The translations under genes were made by a program, and so were the position numbers. Below the pieces are notes generated by a model. The model ran no database searches, had not been told where the DNA came from, and saw only the letters and a list, made by a program, of their open reading frames with translations. Shown piece after piece: positions 39,817 to 48,496 of a stretch of 64,000 bases of DNA (position 1 is its first letter; each line of letters starts with the position of its first letter). The stretch comes from Actinomycetospora chiangmaiensis DSM 45062 (lineage in GTDB: Bacteria; Actinomycetota; Actinomycetes; Mycobacteriales; Pseudonocardiaceae). The stretch lies in assembly GCF_000379625.1 (NCBI RefSeq), contig NZ_KB903223.1:1-64000 (forward strand). The letters run 5' to 3'.

Positions 39817-41250
39817 GTGACCCTCCGTACCACCGTCCGGGTGCTGGTCCTGATCCCTGTGACGCTGATCGTGCTGGTCGCGGCGGCCGGTGCGCTGGCC
39901 CGGATGACGGTCCGGGACGCCGTCGGGGACATGACCACCCGGGTCGAACCGGCGCGGTCCGCGGCGCAGGAACTGGGCACGGCGCTCGTCGACCAGGAGA
40001 CCGGCGCACGCGGGTTCGTCCTCACCGGCGACCCGCGGTTCCTGCAGCCCTACGACGACGGCACGGTGCGGGCCGCCGCGGCCGAGGCCCTGCTGGGCGG
40101 TCTGCTCGCCTCCGATCCCGCGGGGCGTGACGCGCTCACCCGGGTGGGCGACGCGGCGGCACGGTGGCGTGCGGAGGTGGCGGAGCCGCAGATCGCGGCC
40201 CGTCGCGCGGCCGCCGTCACCCCCGCCGTGACCGGGGCCGAGGCGCTCGTCGGCAAGGAGCTCTTCGACACCGTGCGGTCGACCGTGGCGACGCTGCAGG
40301 GACATCTCGCGACGCGGGAGACCGCGTCGATCGCCGTGGTCGCGGCCGCGCAGTCCCGCGCCGACCTGACCGCCGTCCTCGTCGCCGTGGTGGCCCTGCT
40401 CGTCGCCGCGGTCGCCCCCTGGGTCGTCCGGGCGCGCCTGACCCGGCCACTGGACCGGCTGGCCGACCAGACGCGCGCGGTGGCCGACGGGGCGGACCAC
40501 CTGCCCATCAAGGTGAGCGGCCCCTGGGAGATCGAGACGATCGCCGCGGACGTCGACACGATGCGGACCGCGATGCTCGGGCGCCGGGAGCGGGTGGTGT
40601 CGGCCGAGCTGGAGCTCGCGATGCGCGACGCCCGCGACCGGTTGGCCGCCGAGGTCCACGACAACACCGTGCAGCGGCTGTTCGCGCTCGGCCTCGCCCT
40701 CGACGCCGTCGCGGCCTCCGAGCCCCGGGTCCGGGAACGCCTCGACCCGCTGGTCGACGAGCTCGACGAGGCCATGCGGGAACTGCGGGCGCTCATCTTC
40801 GGGCTGGTCCGCACCTCGGTCACCGCGGCCACGCTGCGGGAGCAGGTCTTCGACCTGACCCGGGACAGCGCCCGGGCGCTCGGGTTCACCCCGACGCTCG
40901 AGGTGCGCGGCGACCTGGCCGGCGCGCTCGACGACGAGGCCGCGGTCGACCTGCTCACCGTGCTGCGCGAGTCGCTGTCGAACGTCGCCCGGCACGCGCG
41001 GGCGCGCACGGCGGCGGTGGCGCTGGTCGCCGACGACGAGCACGTGTCGCTGCGGGTGTCCGACGACGGCATCGGGATGGGCCTGCCCGCGACCGGGGAC
41101 GGGCGGCCCCGCGGCCAGGGCCTCCCGAGCATGGCCGACCGGGCGAAGCGCCGCGGCGGCCACGCCTCGGTGCACTCCGGCGAGGCGATCGGCACGGTGG
41201 TGGAGTGGGTCGTCCCGCGCCACGACCGGGATGCCGTCGTGCCTCCATGA
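39817..41250 (+). CDS. CHASE3-HAMP sensor histidine kinase
   Basis: This is 477 aa from GTG 39817. An N-terminal membrane helix (VLVLIPVTLIVLVAAAGALA) is followed by a CHASE3-like extracytoplasmic domain containing DQETGARGFVLTGDPRFLQP. A second helix (AVLVAVVALLVAAVAPWVV) leads to a HAMP segment. The HisKA_3 helix is RLAAEVHDNTVQRLFALGL. The HATPase domain ends in GQGLPSMADRAKRRGG. It is in the NarL/DevS kinase class with an extracellular rather than GAF sensor. No partner regulator is adjacent, so DevR or one of the REC proteins is a plausible target. Confidence 0.9.
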   Translation: MTLRTTVRVLVLIPVTLIVLVAAAGALARMTVRDAVGDMTTRVEPARSAAQELGTALVDQETGARGFVLTGDPRFLQPYDDGTVRAAAAEALLGGLLASDPAGRDALTRVGDAAARWRAEVAEPQIAARRAAAVTPAVTGAEALVGKELFDTVRSTVATLQGHLATRETASIAVVAAAQSRADLTAVLVAVVALLVAAVAPWVVRARLTRPLDRLADQTRAVADGADHLPIKVSGPWEIETIAADVDTMRTAMLGRRERVVSAELELAMRDARDRLAAEVHDNTVQRLFALGLALDAVAASEPRVRERLDPLVDELDEAMRELRALIFGLVRTSVTAATLREQVFDLTRDSARALGFTPTLEVRGDLAGALDDEAAVDLLTVLRESLSNVARHARARTAAVALVADDEHVSLRVSDDGIGMGLPATGDGRPRGQGLPSMADRAKRRGGHASVHSGEAIGTVVEWVVPRHDRDAVVPP

Positions 41251-41720
41251 CCGCCGTGCGCCGACCGCCGACCGCCGTGCACGGCGCCGGGGCGAGCCCG
41301 CCCGCCGACTCCGCGCCGAGCCGACGAACGGGCCGCCACCCACCGGACACGCCCCCGGCGGAGGACGGCCCGGCCGGCCGGGAGGACCCGACCGGGCCGT
41401 CCGGCCCCGGAGGACACCCCCCGGTGCGGCGAGCCGCCTGGCGACCGCGCCGCACGGAGGGAGCGGCGGGCCCTCGTGGGGGGTTCGGGGGCCCGCCGCG
41501 TCGAAGGACACCACCCGGTTCCCGTGTCCGGACAGGGCCGGCGGTCCCGAGGTGCCCGGGCCGGGTGGTCCGTGGTGGCAGGCGGCTCGGACCTGCCGTC
41601 GCGCCTCCGGCCACCGCGGCGGGGCCGACCGGTGCCCGGTCGGCCGGGCCCGGGGCGTTCGGCCCTGCCGCCCGGTGGTGTCGGTCGGCGACGGTCGTGC
41701 ACCCGTCGTCAGGAGGTCCC
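41251..41720. other. Intergenic region of 470 bp
   Basis: No frame here looks coding. The only structure noticed is a DevR-like motif near the right end (41652-41668) and the ribosome-binding site AGGAGG at 41711. A long 5' leader or an unrecognised RNA is possible. Confidence 0.4.
41652..41668 (+). promoter_or_regulatory. Candidate DevR box before third USP gene
   Basis: GGGGCGTTCGGCCCTGC matches 14 of 17 positions with the TTCGGCCCTG part exact. It ends 52 bp before ATG 41721. Confidence 0.45.
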
Positions 41721-42401
41721 ATGAGCACGTCGTCCGCGCCCCTCGTCGTCCTCGTCGACGACCGTCCGGCCACCCGCGGCGCCGCGGCGTGGGCGGCTCG
41801 CGAGGCCGCGCTGCGCCGGACGTCGGTCCGGCTCGTCACGTCGGACCCGGTCGTCCCGGAGCGGGAGCTGCGGGACATCGCTCGCGGGGGTCCGACCCTC
41901 GTCGTCGGGTGCGGGCCGTCGGACGTCCCGGAGCTCGGGCCGCTCCTGGCGGCCGCGGCGGGTCCCGTCGTCGTCGTGCCGTCCACCTGCGATCCACGCC
42001 GGCACGGCGGCGAGGTGGTGGTCGCCGTCGACCCGGCCGGCGACGACGACGTGCGGCGGCGCACGCTGGCCGTCGGGGCCGCGACGGCCTCCCGGTGGGG
42101 GCGCCCGCTCCTGGTCGCGGTGGTCGGCCCGGCGGCGCACCCGGACGCCGCGACGGCGCGGCGGGCGTTCGACGCCTGCGCGACCGAGGCCGGACCGCAC
42201 GTCGCCGTGCACGAGGTGTTCGGGCACGGCGACCCGACCGTCGCGCTCGTCGCGCTGGTGGGCCCGTGCACCGGGCTGCTCGTGCTCGGCGGGCTCGGTC
42301 GGACCGGTCGCGCGGTCGTCGAGCGCGCCCGGTGCCCGGTGGCCGTCGTCCCGCCGAGCGCCCGGGTGACCGCACCCGAGGGTGTCCGCCGATCCGGGTG
42401 A
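41721..42401 (+). CDS. Universal stress protein-like, diverged
   Basis: This is 226 aa from ATG 41721 with AGGAGG 4 nt upstream. The N-terminal USP half is shortened (LVVLVDDRPATRGAAAWAAR to AGPVVVVPSTC). The C-terminal half is complete (EVVVAVDPAGDDDVRRRTLA to LLVLGGLGRTGRAVVERARC, then PVAVVPP). The ATP-loop glycines are partly kept in the second half. It is the third USP of the island and has its own DevR-like box. It precedes the small CxxC protein gene by 123 bp. Confidence 0.8.
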   Translation: MSTSSAPLVVLVDDRPATRGAAAWAAREAALRRTSVRLVTSDPVVPERELRDIARGGPTLVVGCGPSDVPELGPLLAAAAGPVVVVPSTCDPRRHGGEVVVAVDPAGDDDVRRRTLAVGAATASRWGRPLLVAVVGPAAHPDAATARRAFDACATEAGPHVAVHEVFGHGDPTVALVALVGPCTGLLVLGGLGRTGRAVVERARCPVAVVPPSARVTAPEGVRRSG

Positions 42402-42421
42402 CCGGGCGGTGACGCTGCGGA

Positions 42422-42438
42422 CGGGGGCCGAAGGTCCC
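42422..42438 (-). promoter_or_regulatory. Candidate DevR box before small CxxC protein gene
   Basis: The minus strand reads GGGACCTTCGGCCCCCG, 15 of 17 matches. It ends 86 bp before ATG 42525. Confidence 0.6.
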
Positions 42439-42524
42439 GGGCCGGACGGGCCCTGTGTCGGTGGGCACCGCGGCCACCCGGCGATTCGATGGCGACGCCT
42501 CGTCCTCGAGCCCCGTGGAGCGCC

Positions 42525-42755
42525 ATGTCGTCCCCGATGTCGTCCCCGACGTCGTCGTACCGCCCCATCCCCCCGACCTGGGTCGGGCTCGAGCCCGCCC
42601 AGGCCGACGGTCGTGCCTGCGTGATCTGCGGCCACAGCTACGTCGTCGGCTACGAGTACCCGCCCGTCCCGGTCGGACGGGCGCACGCCACCGGCGCCAC
42701 GGTGATGGCCTGCGCGTCCACGTGCACTCCCGCCGCCCGGGCCCGGGTCGCGTAG
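42525..42755 (+). CDS. Small CxxC protein of the dormancy island (paralogue)
   Basis: This is 76 aa from ATG 42525 with GTGGAG 5 nt upstream; an in-frame ATG at 42489 would add 12 residues. The Cys pattern is ACVICGHSY, then about 30 residues, then MACASTCTP. It parallels the 70-aa protein at 24350 (LCERC...VCFVHTAPC). The four Cys could bind zinc or act in redox sensing. A DevR-like box lies upstream. No known function. Confidence 0.6.
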   Translation: MSSPMSSPTSSYRPIPPTWVGLEPAQADGRACVICGHSYVVGYEYPPVPVGRAHATGATVMACASTCTPAARARVA

Positions 42756-42771
42756 CGCGCACGGGCCGGGG

Positions 42772-43791
42772 TCACCGTGCGAGTGTGCGGTGCGGGCTCT
42801 CGCCGAAGCGTCGCAGGTACGCCGCGGTGAAACGGTCGACCCGGACGAATCCCCAGCGGACCGCGACGGCCGCCACCGTCACCGACCCGGCGGCGGCCGC
42901 GCCGAGGTCCCGCCGGGCGCCCTCCAGACGGGCGATCCATCGCTCGCGGACGCTGCTCGTCCCGCGTCGCCGGAGGGCGACCTCGAGCTCGTGCGGGTCG
43001 GCCCCGACGGCGTCGGCCGCCGCGCACGGGTCGACCGGCACGGCGGCGTGGGCGCGCAGGTGGTCGACGGCCCCGCGCAGCACCGGCGCCGCGATCCGGC
43101 CCCGGACGACCCGCACCTCGGGCTCCTGCGCCGCCGCGAGCGCCGTGTTGGGGAAGGTGCGCAGGGCGGCGCGTCCGAGGGTGGCGACGGCGCCCGCGAC
43201 GGCGAGCGCGTTGGTCGCCACCTCCCGGTTCCCGAGGACCTCGTCGCACACGTGCGCGACGAGCCGGCTCCAGCGCCGACCGACCGTGGGGTCCACCGGC
43301 TCCAGCCCGGTGAAGCGCAGGCTGTCCGGGGCGGTGCCACACACCGCCGCGTGCCGTGCGGTCTCCGACAGCCCGAGGACGACGGTCTCGATCTCGACCG
43401 CCGCGTCACCCGCCGCCATGACGCCGAGCGAGCGTCCCGACGGCGGGACCAGCACCACGTCGCCCGGGGCGCCGAGGACCGCGTCGAACCCGGCGTCGCT
43501 CCCGCGGAAGCCCAGGTGACCGGTCCGGATCCGGTTGATGATGAGCCGGTCGTCCACGGGGGCGAGGTCGAACCGCAGGGTCGCGCTCGAGACGATGCGG
43601 TTCACGGCGACGCCGCCCGACCGCACGCCGGCGGCGCTGCGCGAGCGGTGGCTGAACCGGAAGCGGCCCTGCCCGCCCGCCAGCCGCATCCGCTGGTCGA
43701 CGTAGACCGCGCGGATGAAGTCCTCGGCCACTGCGGCGTCGGTGGTGTCGAAGCCCGTGACGGTCGGGTCCGTCCCGTCGAGGCCGGTCAC
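42772..43791 (-). CDS. AraC-family regulator coupled to a histidine-kinase-like protein
   Basis: This is 339 aa from GTG 43791. The N-terminal ligand-type domain (about 1-200) resembles the AraC_binding_2 class. The C-terminal 100 residues carry the double helix-turn-helix, with VAVRWGFVRVDRFTAAYLRR and FGESPHRTL at the end. The start overlaps the TGA of the kinase-like gene upstream (GTGA), which is an unusual partner for an AraC protein. It is more diverged than the two AraC proteins at 44571 and 46697. Effector unknown. Confidence 0.85.
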   Translation of the reverse strand: MTGLDGTDPTVTGFDTTDAAVAEDFIRAVYVDQRMRLAGGQGRFRFSHRSRSAAGVRSGGVAVNRIVSSATLRFDLAPVDDRLIINRIRTGHLGFRGSDAGFDAVLGAPGDVVLVPPSGRSLGVMAAGDAAVEIETVVLGLSETARHAAVCGTAPDSLRFTGLEPVDPTVGRRWSRLVAHVCDEVLGNREVATNALAVAGAVATLGRAALRTFPNTALAAAQEPEVRVVRGRIAAPVLRGAVDHLRAHAAVPVDPCAAADAVGADPHELEVALRRRGTSSVRERWIARLEGARRDLGAAAAGSVTVAAVAVRWGFVRVDRFTAAYLRRFGESPHRTLAR

Positions 43792-44441
43792 GACGTCGCA
43801 CCGTCCGGGGCGAGCGGGACGGTCCAGCGCACGATCGTGCCGGTCGGCGAGGCCCGCAGCACGTCGAAGGTGCCCCCCAACACCCGCGCCCGGGCCGCCA
43901 TCGTGCTGAGTCCCAGTCCGGCGGGGGGCACCTCGGGGAGACCGTCGCCGTCGTCGTGCACCTCGAGGCGGAGCTCGTCGCCGACCTCGATCGTCACCCG
44001 CAGCGCGCGGGCGCGGGCGTGCCGTGCGGCGTTGCCGACCGCCTCGAGCACCACGGCGCGCAGGTGTCGGGCGGTCGAGGCGTCGAGGCGGGTGAGGTCG
44101 CCGTGGACGTCGAAGGAGCTGGCCAGACGGTGCGGGTCCGCCGCACGCACGGTCACGGCCCGGAGATGGGTGCCCAGGTCGATCCCGTCGTCGCGGTCCG
44201 CCAGCCGGTCCAGGACGGCGGCACGGGTGTCCCGCAGGATGTCGTCGACGTCGTCGATGAGCTGCATCGCGCGGCGTCGGGCGTCCCCGCGCAGGTCCGA
44301 GGCGAGGCCGGCGAGGCCGTAGCCCACGAGCGAGATCCGGGGCACCACGACGTCGTGGAGGTCGGCGATCGCCTGCCAGCCGGTCAGGGACGGGCCGGAC
44401 GGCTGCGCTGGGTCCCTCCGGCGCTCCGCTGGGTCGTCCAC
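43788..44441 (-). CDS. Sensorless histidine kinase-like protein
   Basis: This is 217 aa from GTG 44441 with GGGAGG upstream. It consists only of a HisKA_3-type helix (WQAIADLHDVVVPRISLVGY, with the His) and an HATPase domain (VVLEAVGNAARHARA, then HDDGDGLPE, then LGLSTMAARARVLGG). There is no membrane or GAF domain. It may depend on another protein for signal input, for example the kinase-dead GAF protein encoded at 33999. It is translationally coupled to the downstream AraC gene. Confidence 0.82.
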   Translation of the reverse strand: MDDPAERRRDPAQPSGPSLTGWQAIADLHDVVVPRISLVGYGLAGLASDLRGDARRRAMQLIDDVDDILRDTRAAVLDRLADRDDGIDLGTHLRAVTVRAADPHRLASSFDVHGDLTRLDASTARHLRAVVLEAVGNAARHARARALRVTIEVGDELRLEVHDDGDGLPEVPPAGLGLSTMAARARVLGGTFDVLRASPTGTIVRWTVPLAPDGATS

Positions 44442-44570
44442 GCGGCCCTCCCGTCTCGCGCACCGGGCCTCATGGTGGCCAGCTGCGCGCCGGGCCGACA
44501 CCCGCCGTCACGGGCGCGGGGCGTCGGACGTGCGTCTGGTGGCCGGGCCGTGCGCTGGATGGACCCGTGC

Positions 44571-45584
44571 TCAGCGGGGGAGGACCGCGCTGGGCGACGT
44601 CCCGTAGGTCCGTCGGTGGGCGGCGGAGAACCGTCCGCTGTGGGTGAACCCCCAGCGAGCGGCGATGCGGCCGACGGTGTCGCCGCCCGTCGGGTCGGCC
44701 GCCTGCAGGTCGAGGTGGGCGCGGTGCAGGCGGACCCGGCGCAGGTGGTCGAGGGGTGTCTCGTCCCGGTGGCGGCGGAAGGCGATCTGCAGGGCCCGGG
44801 GGCCGACTCGCGCCGCCGCCGCGATGTCACCGAGGGTGATGGGTTCGGCGGCGTGCTCGTCGATGTACGCGACGGCCCGCCGCACGGTCACCGGAGCGGT
44901 GACACCGGCCGTCGGCGCCCCCGGGTCGGACACGGCGTCGAGGGCGCTGTTCGGGAACACCGCGACCGCCGCGGCCGCCAACGCGTGCACCGCCTGGATC
45001 CGGACGAGGGGCTCGGCGAGCAGGTCGTCGTCGGCGAGGACCTCGTGGACCACCTGCTGCAGCGTCGCGGTCCAGTACCGCGCGAGGGCGGGCGAGATCG
45101 CGTGCGGCGCGTGGAACCGCACGGACTCCGGGGCGATGCCCGCGACGGCGGCCGCCGCCTCGGCGACGACCGCGAGGTCCAGCCGCACCACCCGCAACGA
45201 GACGTCCTCGGTCCCGACGGTGTGCGACGTGCCCGGCCGGACACACAGCGGGACGGAGCCCTCGACGGCGACGTCGTGCCGACCGTCCTCGAGGCGGTAG
45301 CGACCGCGGACGGGGTGGACGATCCACACGCCGCCGCCGGTCCCCGGGATGCGGGTCAGGTGCGAGGACCCGGCGTAGATGCGATCGATCCCCAGGGCAC
45401 CCACGGACAACGACGTGATGTCGAGGACGTACCGGCGCGACGGCCCGGTCAGGTCGAACGTCACGTCCGGGTAGTCCCGGGCGAGGTGCGTCCTGGCCCG
45501 ACCGACGTCGGTGGTCGTGAAGAACTCGCGGCGGACGGCCGCGGGCGCCGGAGGTCGCTGATCGTCCATCTCCGGTCGCTCCAT
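44571..45584 (-). CDS. AraC-family transcriptional regulator
   Basis: This is 337 aa from ATG 45584; an alternative ATG is at 45569. The N-terminal cupin-type domain has TGPSRRYVLDITSLSVG and HPVRGRYRLEDGRHDV. The C-terminal AraC double helix-turn-helix has ITLGDIAAAARVGPRALQI, AFRRHRDETPLDHLRRVRL and RWGFTHSGRFSAAHRRTYG. It is a close paralogue, of equal length, of the protein at 46697. The DevR-like regulator gene at 45967 is divergent from it. Target and ligand unknown. Confidence 0.88.
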   Translation of the reverse strand: MERPEMDDQRPPAPAAVRREFFTTTDVGRARTHLARDYPDVTFDLTGPSRRYVLDITSLSVGALGIDRIYAGSSHLTRIPGTGGGVWIVHPVRGRYRLEDGRHDVAVEGSVPLCVRPGTSHTVGTEDVSLRVVRLDLAVVAEAAAAVAGIAPESVRFHAPHAISPALARYWTATLQQVVHEVLADDDLLAEPLVRIQAVHALAAAAVAVFPNSALDAVSDPGAPTAGVTAPVTVRRAVAYIDEHAAEPITLGDIAAAARVGPRALQIAFRRHRDETPLDHLRRVRLHRAHLDLQAADPTGGDTVGRIAARWGFTHSGRFSAAHRRTYGTSPSAVLPR

Positions 45585-45966
45585 CCCGCCCCCCGGGTCC
45601 CCGACGGCGAACGACTCGCCCGGTCGGCCGATCTGGGCCGGGTCCTCCTCGACGTCGAGGAGCGGGCGGGTCCGTCCGAAGGGGTGATTCTGGGATCCGC
45701 GATGCGCGCGGGGCAACGATCCACAGCGCCTCGTTCGCAGGATGAACAGTGGATGCGCTTCACGACCCCGTTGATCGGGCGTGCGCAATGCGGCGGACCA
45801 TCGCGGGTCATCCGGCGCACCGCCGGTCCGGCAGGCGAACCCCCCGTCCCGAAAGGACTCCGGCAGGAATCGGTTGCGCCCGTCGGACGGATCGGCGACC
45901 GGATCGCCGGGTCCAGACTGACTGACGCCACGGGCCGCTCGGCCCCGGCGACGGGAGGGTCGGGAG
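45585..45966. other. Divergent intergenic region of 382 bp
   Basis: No coding frame was seen. It is less GC-rich than its surroundings. CGGATCG occurs twice 12 bp apart (45888 and 45900), and GTCCCGAAAGGAC occurs at 45846, a loose inverted motif. These could be sites for the AraC protein or the divergent regulator. No good DevR box is present. Confidence 0.35.
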
Positions 45967-46623
45967 GTGACGTGCGTGGTCCGCGTGTTCCTGGTCGACG
46001 ACCACGAGGTGGCCCGTCGGGGGGTCAGACACCTGCTGGAACGCGAGGAGGACCTCGAGGTCGTCGGCGAGGCGGACGATCTCGCGGCCGCCCGGGCCCG
46101 TCTCCCGGCCCTGCGCCCGGAGGTGGTGGTCGTCGACGTCCGCCTGCCCGACGGGAACGGGATCGACCTGTGCGCCGAGGTCCGGGACCTCGACCGGCCG
46201 CCGGCGACGGTGGTGCTCACCGGCTTCGAACACGAGGCGGACGTGCTCGACGCGGTCCTCGCCGGCGCCTCGGCGTTCCTGGGCAAGACCGTTCGCGGCC
46301 ACCGCATCGTCGAGGCCGTCCGCGAGGCGGCCGCCGGACGCTCGGTGCTCGACGAGCGGGCCGCGACGATCGTGATGGACCGGCTGCGCAACGACGCGGC
46401 CAACCCGGACCCGATGGCCTCGCTGACCGAGCGGGAACGCAGCGTCCTCGCGCTCGTGGGGGAGGGGCTCACCAACCGCGAGATCGGGACGCGGCTCCAC
46501 CTCACCGAGAAGACGATCAAGAACTACGTCTCGGATCTGCTCGCGAAGCTCGGGACGCCGAGCCGGGTCCGGCTCGCGATCCTCGCCGCGGACCGCAGGA
46601 TGCGCACGGGGTCCGCAGCCTGA
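45967..46623 (+). CDS. Second DevR-like response regulator
   Basis: This is 218 aa from GTG 45967. It parallels DevR throughout: [20 protein letters not shown], phospho-acceptor Asp57 in VVVDVRLPDGNGIDLC, TVVLTGFEHEADVLD (Gly-Phe in place of Ser-Tyr) and FLGKTVRG. The DNA-binding domain has [20 protein letters not shown] and YVSDLLAKLGTPSR. The DNA-contact motif TIKN differs from TVKN only at one residue, so it may recognise similar sites. It is flanked by AraC paralogues and has no adjacent GAF kinase. Confidence 0.9.
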   Translation: MTCVVRVFLVDDHEVARRGVRHLLEREEDLEVVGEADDLAAARARLPALRPEVVVVDVRLPDGNGIDLCAEVRDLDRPPATVVLTGFEHEADVLDAVLAGASAFLGKTVRGHRIVEAVREAAAGRSVLDERAATIVMDRLRNDAANPDPMASLTERERSVLALVGEGLTNREIGTRLHLTEKTIKNYVSDLLAKLGTPSRVRLAILAADRRMRTGSAA

Positions 46624-46696
46624 CCGGGCCGTGATGGGGAGTCCTGCCCACCGACGGTCGAGGGCGGTCGGACGACGCGGTCGGAGGGTGCGGCCG

Positions 46697-47710
46697 TCAT
46701 GCGCGCAGGGTGTGGGCGGGCGAGACCCCGTAGGCGCGGCGGTAGGCGGTGGCGAACCGCCCGCTGTGCGCGAAGCCCCAGCGCGCCGCGACCTCGGCGA
46801 CGGTGGCACCGGCGGTGGGGTCCGCCTGCTGCAGATCCCGGTGGGCCCGACGGAGCCGGACCTCGCGCAGGTGGTCCGACGGCGTCTGGTCACGGTGGCG
46901 GCGGAAGGCGACCTGGAGGGCCCGCGGGCTCACGCCGGCCGCGTCCGCGATCTCCCGGATCGACAGGGCCCGGTCGGCGTGCGCCTCGATGTGGCCGATG
47001 GCGCGCCGCACCGAGGCCGGGGCGGTCCAGCCCGGGGACCGCCGTGCCGGGTCGGTGACCGCGTCGAGGGCGGAGTTCGGGAAGACCGCCAGCGCCGCCA
47101 GGGAGAGACCGTGGACGACCTGGGCCCGCAGCAACGGTTGGTCGCGGGCCCCGTCGAGGGCGCGGACGGTGGCCACGGCCGCGCGGAGGCTGGCGGCCCA
47201 GTGGCGGGCGTGCGCCGGGGAGACGGGACGTGACCGGTGGAAGACCAGCCGCTCGGGGGCGATCCCGGTGGCGTCGGCGGCGACCCGTCCGAGCGTCGTC
47301 CCGCCGAGCCGGACCACCCGCTCGGCGAGATCGGTGGTGCGCATGCGATGCACGCGGTCGGGGGCGAGGAGATAGGCGTCGCCGGGTCCGAGCCGGGCCT
47401 CGTCGCGGCCGTCGTCGGCCGCGAGCGAGCCGCCGCGCAGCAGGATGATCACCAGCCCGTCGTCGGGCAGGGTGAGCCGGTTGAGGTTCTCGGAGCCGTA
47501 GTAGAGCCGGTCGAGGCCCACCGGCCCGAGTTCGCCCGGCACGCCGTCGAGGTCGACCGAGGAGGAGTCGACCACGAACCGTCGGCTCGGCCCGAGCAGT
47601 CGGGCGCTCAGGTCGCCGTAGGCGCGGGCCAGGATCGTCCGTGCCTGGTCGAAGTCGATCGTGGTGGACGACGTCCGTCGGACGCCGTGCCTCACCGGTC
47701 GGACCGTCAT
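46697..47710 (-). CDS. AraC-family transcriptional regulator (paralogue)
   Basis: This is 337 aa from ATG 47710; the frame also has a GTG at 47743 without a ribosome-binding site. The length equals the paralogue at 44571. Blocks are LLGPSRRFVVDSSSVDLDG in the sensing domain and LSIREIADAAGVSPRALQV, AFRRHRDQTPSDHLREVRL, RWGFAHSGRFATAYRRAYG in the DNA-binding domain. The shared AVFPNSALDAVTDP segment shows recent duplication. The effector is unknown. Confidence 0.88.
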   Translation of the reverse strand: MTVRPVRHGVRRTSSTTIDFDQARTILARAYGDLSARLLGPSRRFVVDSSSVDLDGVPGELGPVGLDRLYYGSENLNRLTLPDDGLVIILLRGGSLAADDGRDEARLGPGDAYLLAPDRVHRMRTTDLAERVVRLGGTTLGRVAADATGIAPERLVFHRSRPVSPAHARHWAASLRAAVATVRALDGARDQPLLRAQVVHGLSLAALAVFPNSALDAVTDPARRSPGWTAPASVRRAIGHIEAHADRALSIREIADAAGVSPRALQVAFRRHRDQTPSDHLREVRLRRAHRDLQQADPTAGATVAEVAARWGFAHSGRFATAYRRAYGVSPAHTLRA

Positions 47711-48496
47711 CCCGTCGGCCTGCGTCACCGCCCCCCCGATCACGTCGCGGCCGCTGTGGTCTCCGGGTCCGCGCCCCTCCTGGCCGTCCGGAGACCGTGG
47801 CAGTCCCGATCGACCCGGAACAACGACCTCGTGGAGCGGTCACGGCTCGCCGGGGCTGTCCTGCCGGGCCGATCTTCGCGCTGCGTCCGGCGCGGTTCGT
47901 CCCTCGGCCCACACCATGCGGCGGGAGGACCTCCGGACCCGCACCACGGCTGACCCCGAGGCGGCGCCGCTGCACCCGGCCTCCGGCGACCATCATCCCG
48001 GCAGTCGATCCGCACCCGGACGGTCGCTCCCGCCGCCCCGGGCGGACCGCGGTCGCGTGCCCTGTTCGTGCGCGTCGGATGACGACGATCCGTTCCCCGA
48101 AGTACCTGTCGCCCGGCGGTGTCGTGGCCTCGTCGAACGTCCTTCCGGCCCGGTGTGGCGCGGGTCGCCCGGCGGACCGCCCGACCGCTCGCGGCGCCCG
48201 CCCGGCGTGACCGACGCGCGGCGGCCCACACCGACCTGAGAGCCGTGCTCGCAGGTGGCCCAGCGGCCTGCGCGATCACGCCCGCGTGGGCCCGCTCGTC
48301 GCGTCGCGGGCGCGCCCCGGCCCGACCGTCGCCGTCCGGGACTCAGCCCCGCCGTCGCCGTCGCGCGCCCTGCCTAGCGTCGCGGCCCGGACGACGACCG
48401 CCCGGTCGGAGCGCGTGGAACCGCTCCCGCCCCACCGCGGTCGCCGTCGCCCGGGGTCGGCATCGACCTCGGTCCGCGATGACGAGAGGTCCTCCC
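47711..48496. other. Intergenic region of 786 bp before the Rpf-like gene
   Basis: I see no coding frame with family-like content and no DevR box. Rpf genes in actinobacteria often have long leaders, some with c-di-AMP riboswitches. I could not recognise that motif here. TAGCGT near 48374 is a possible -10 element. Confidence 0.35.
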
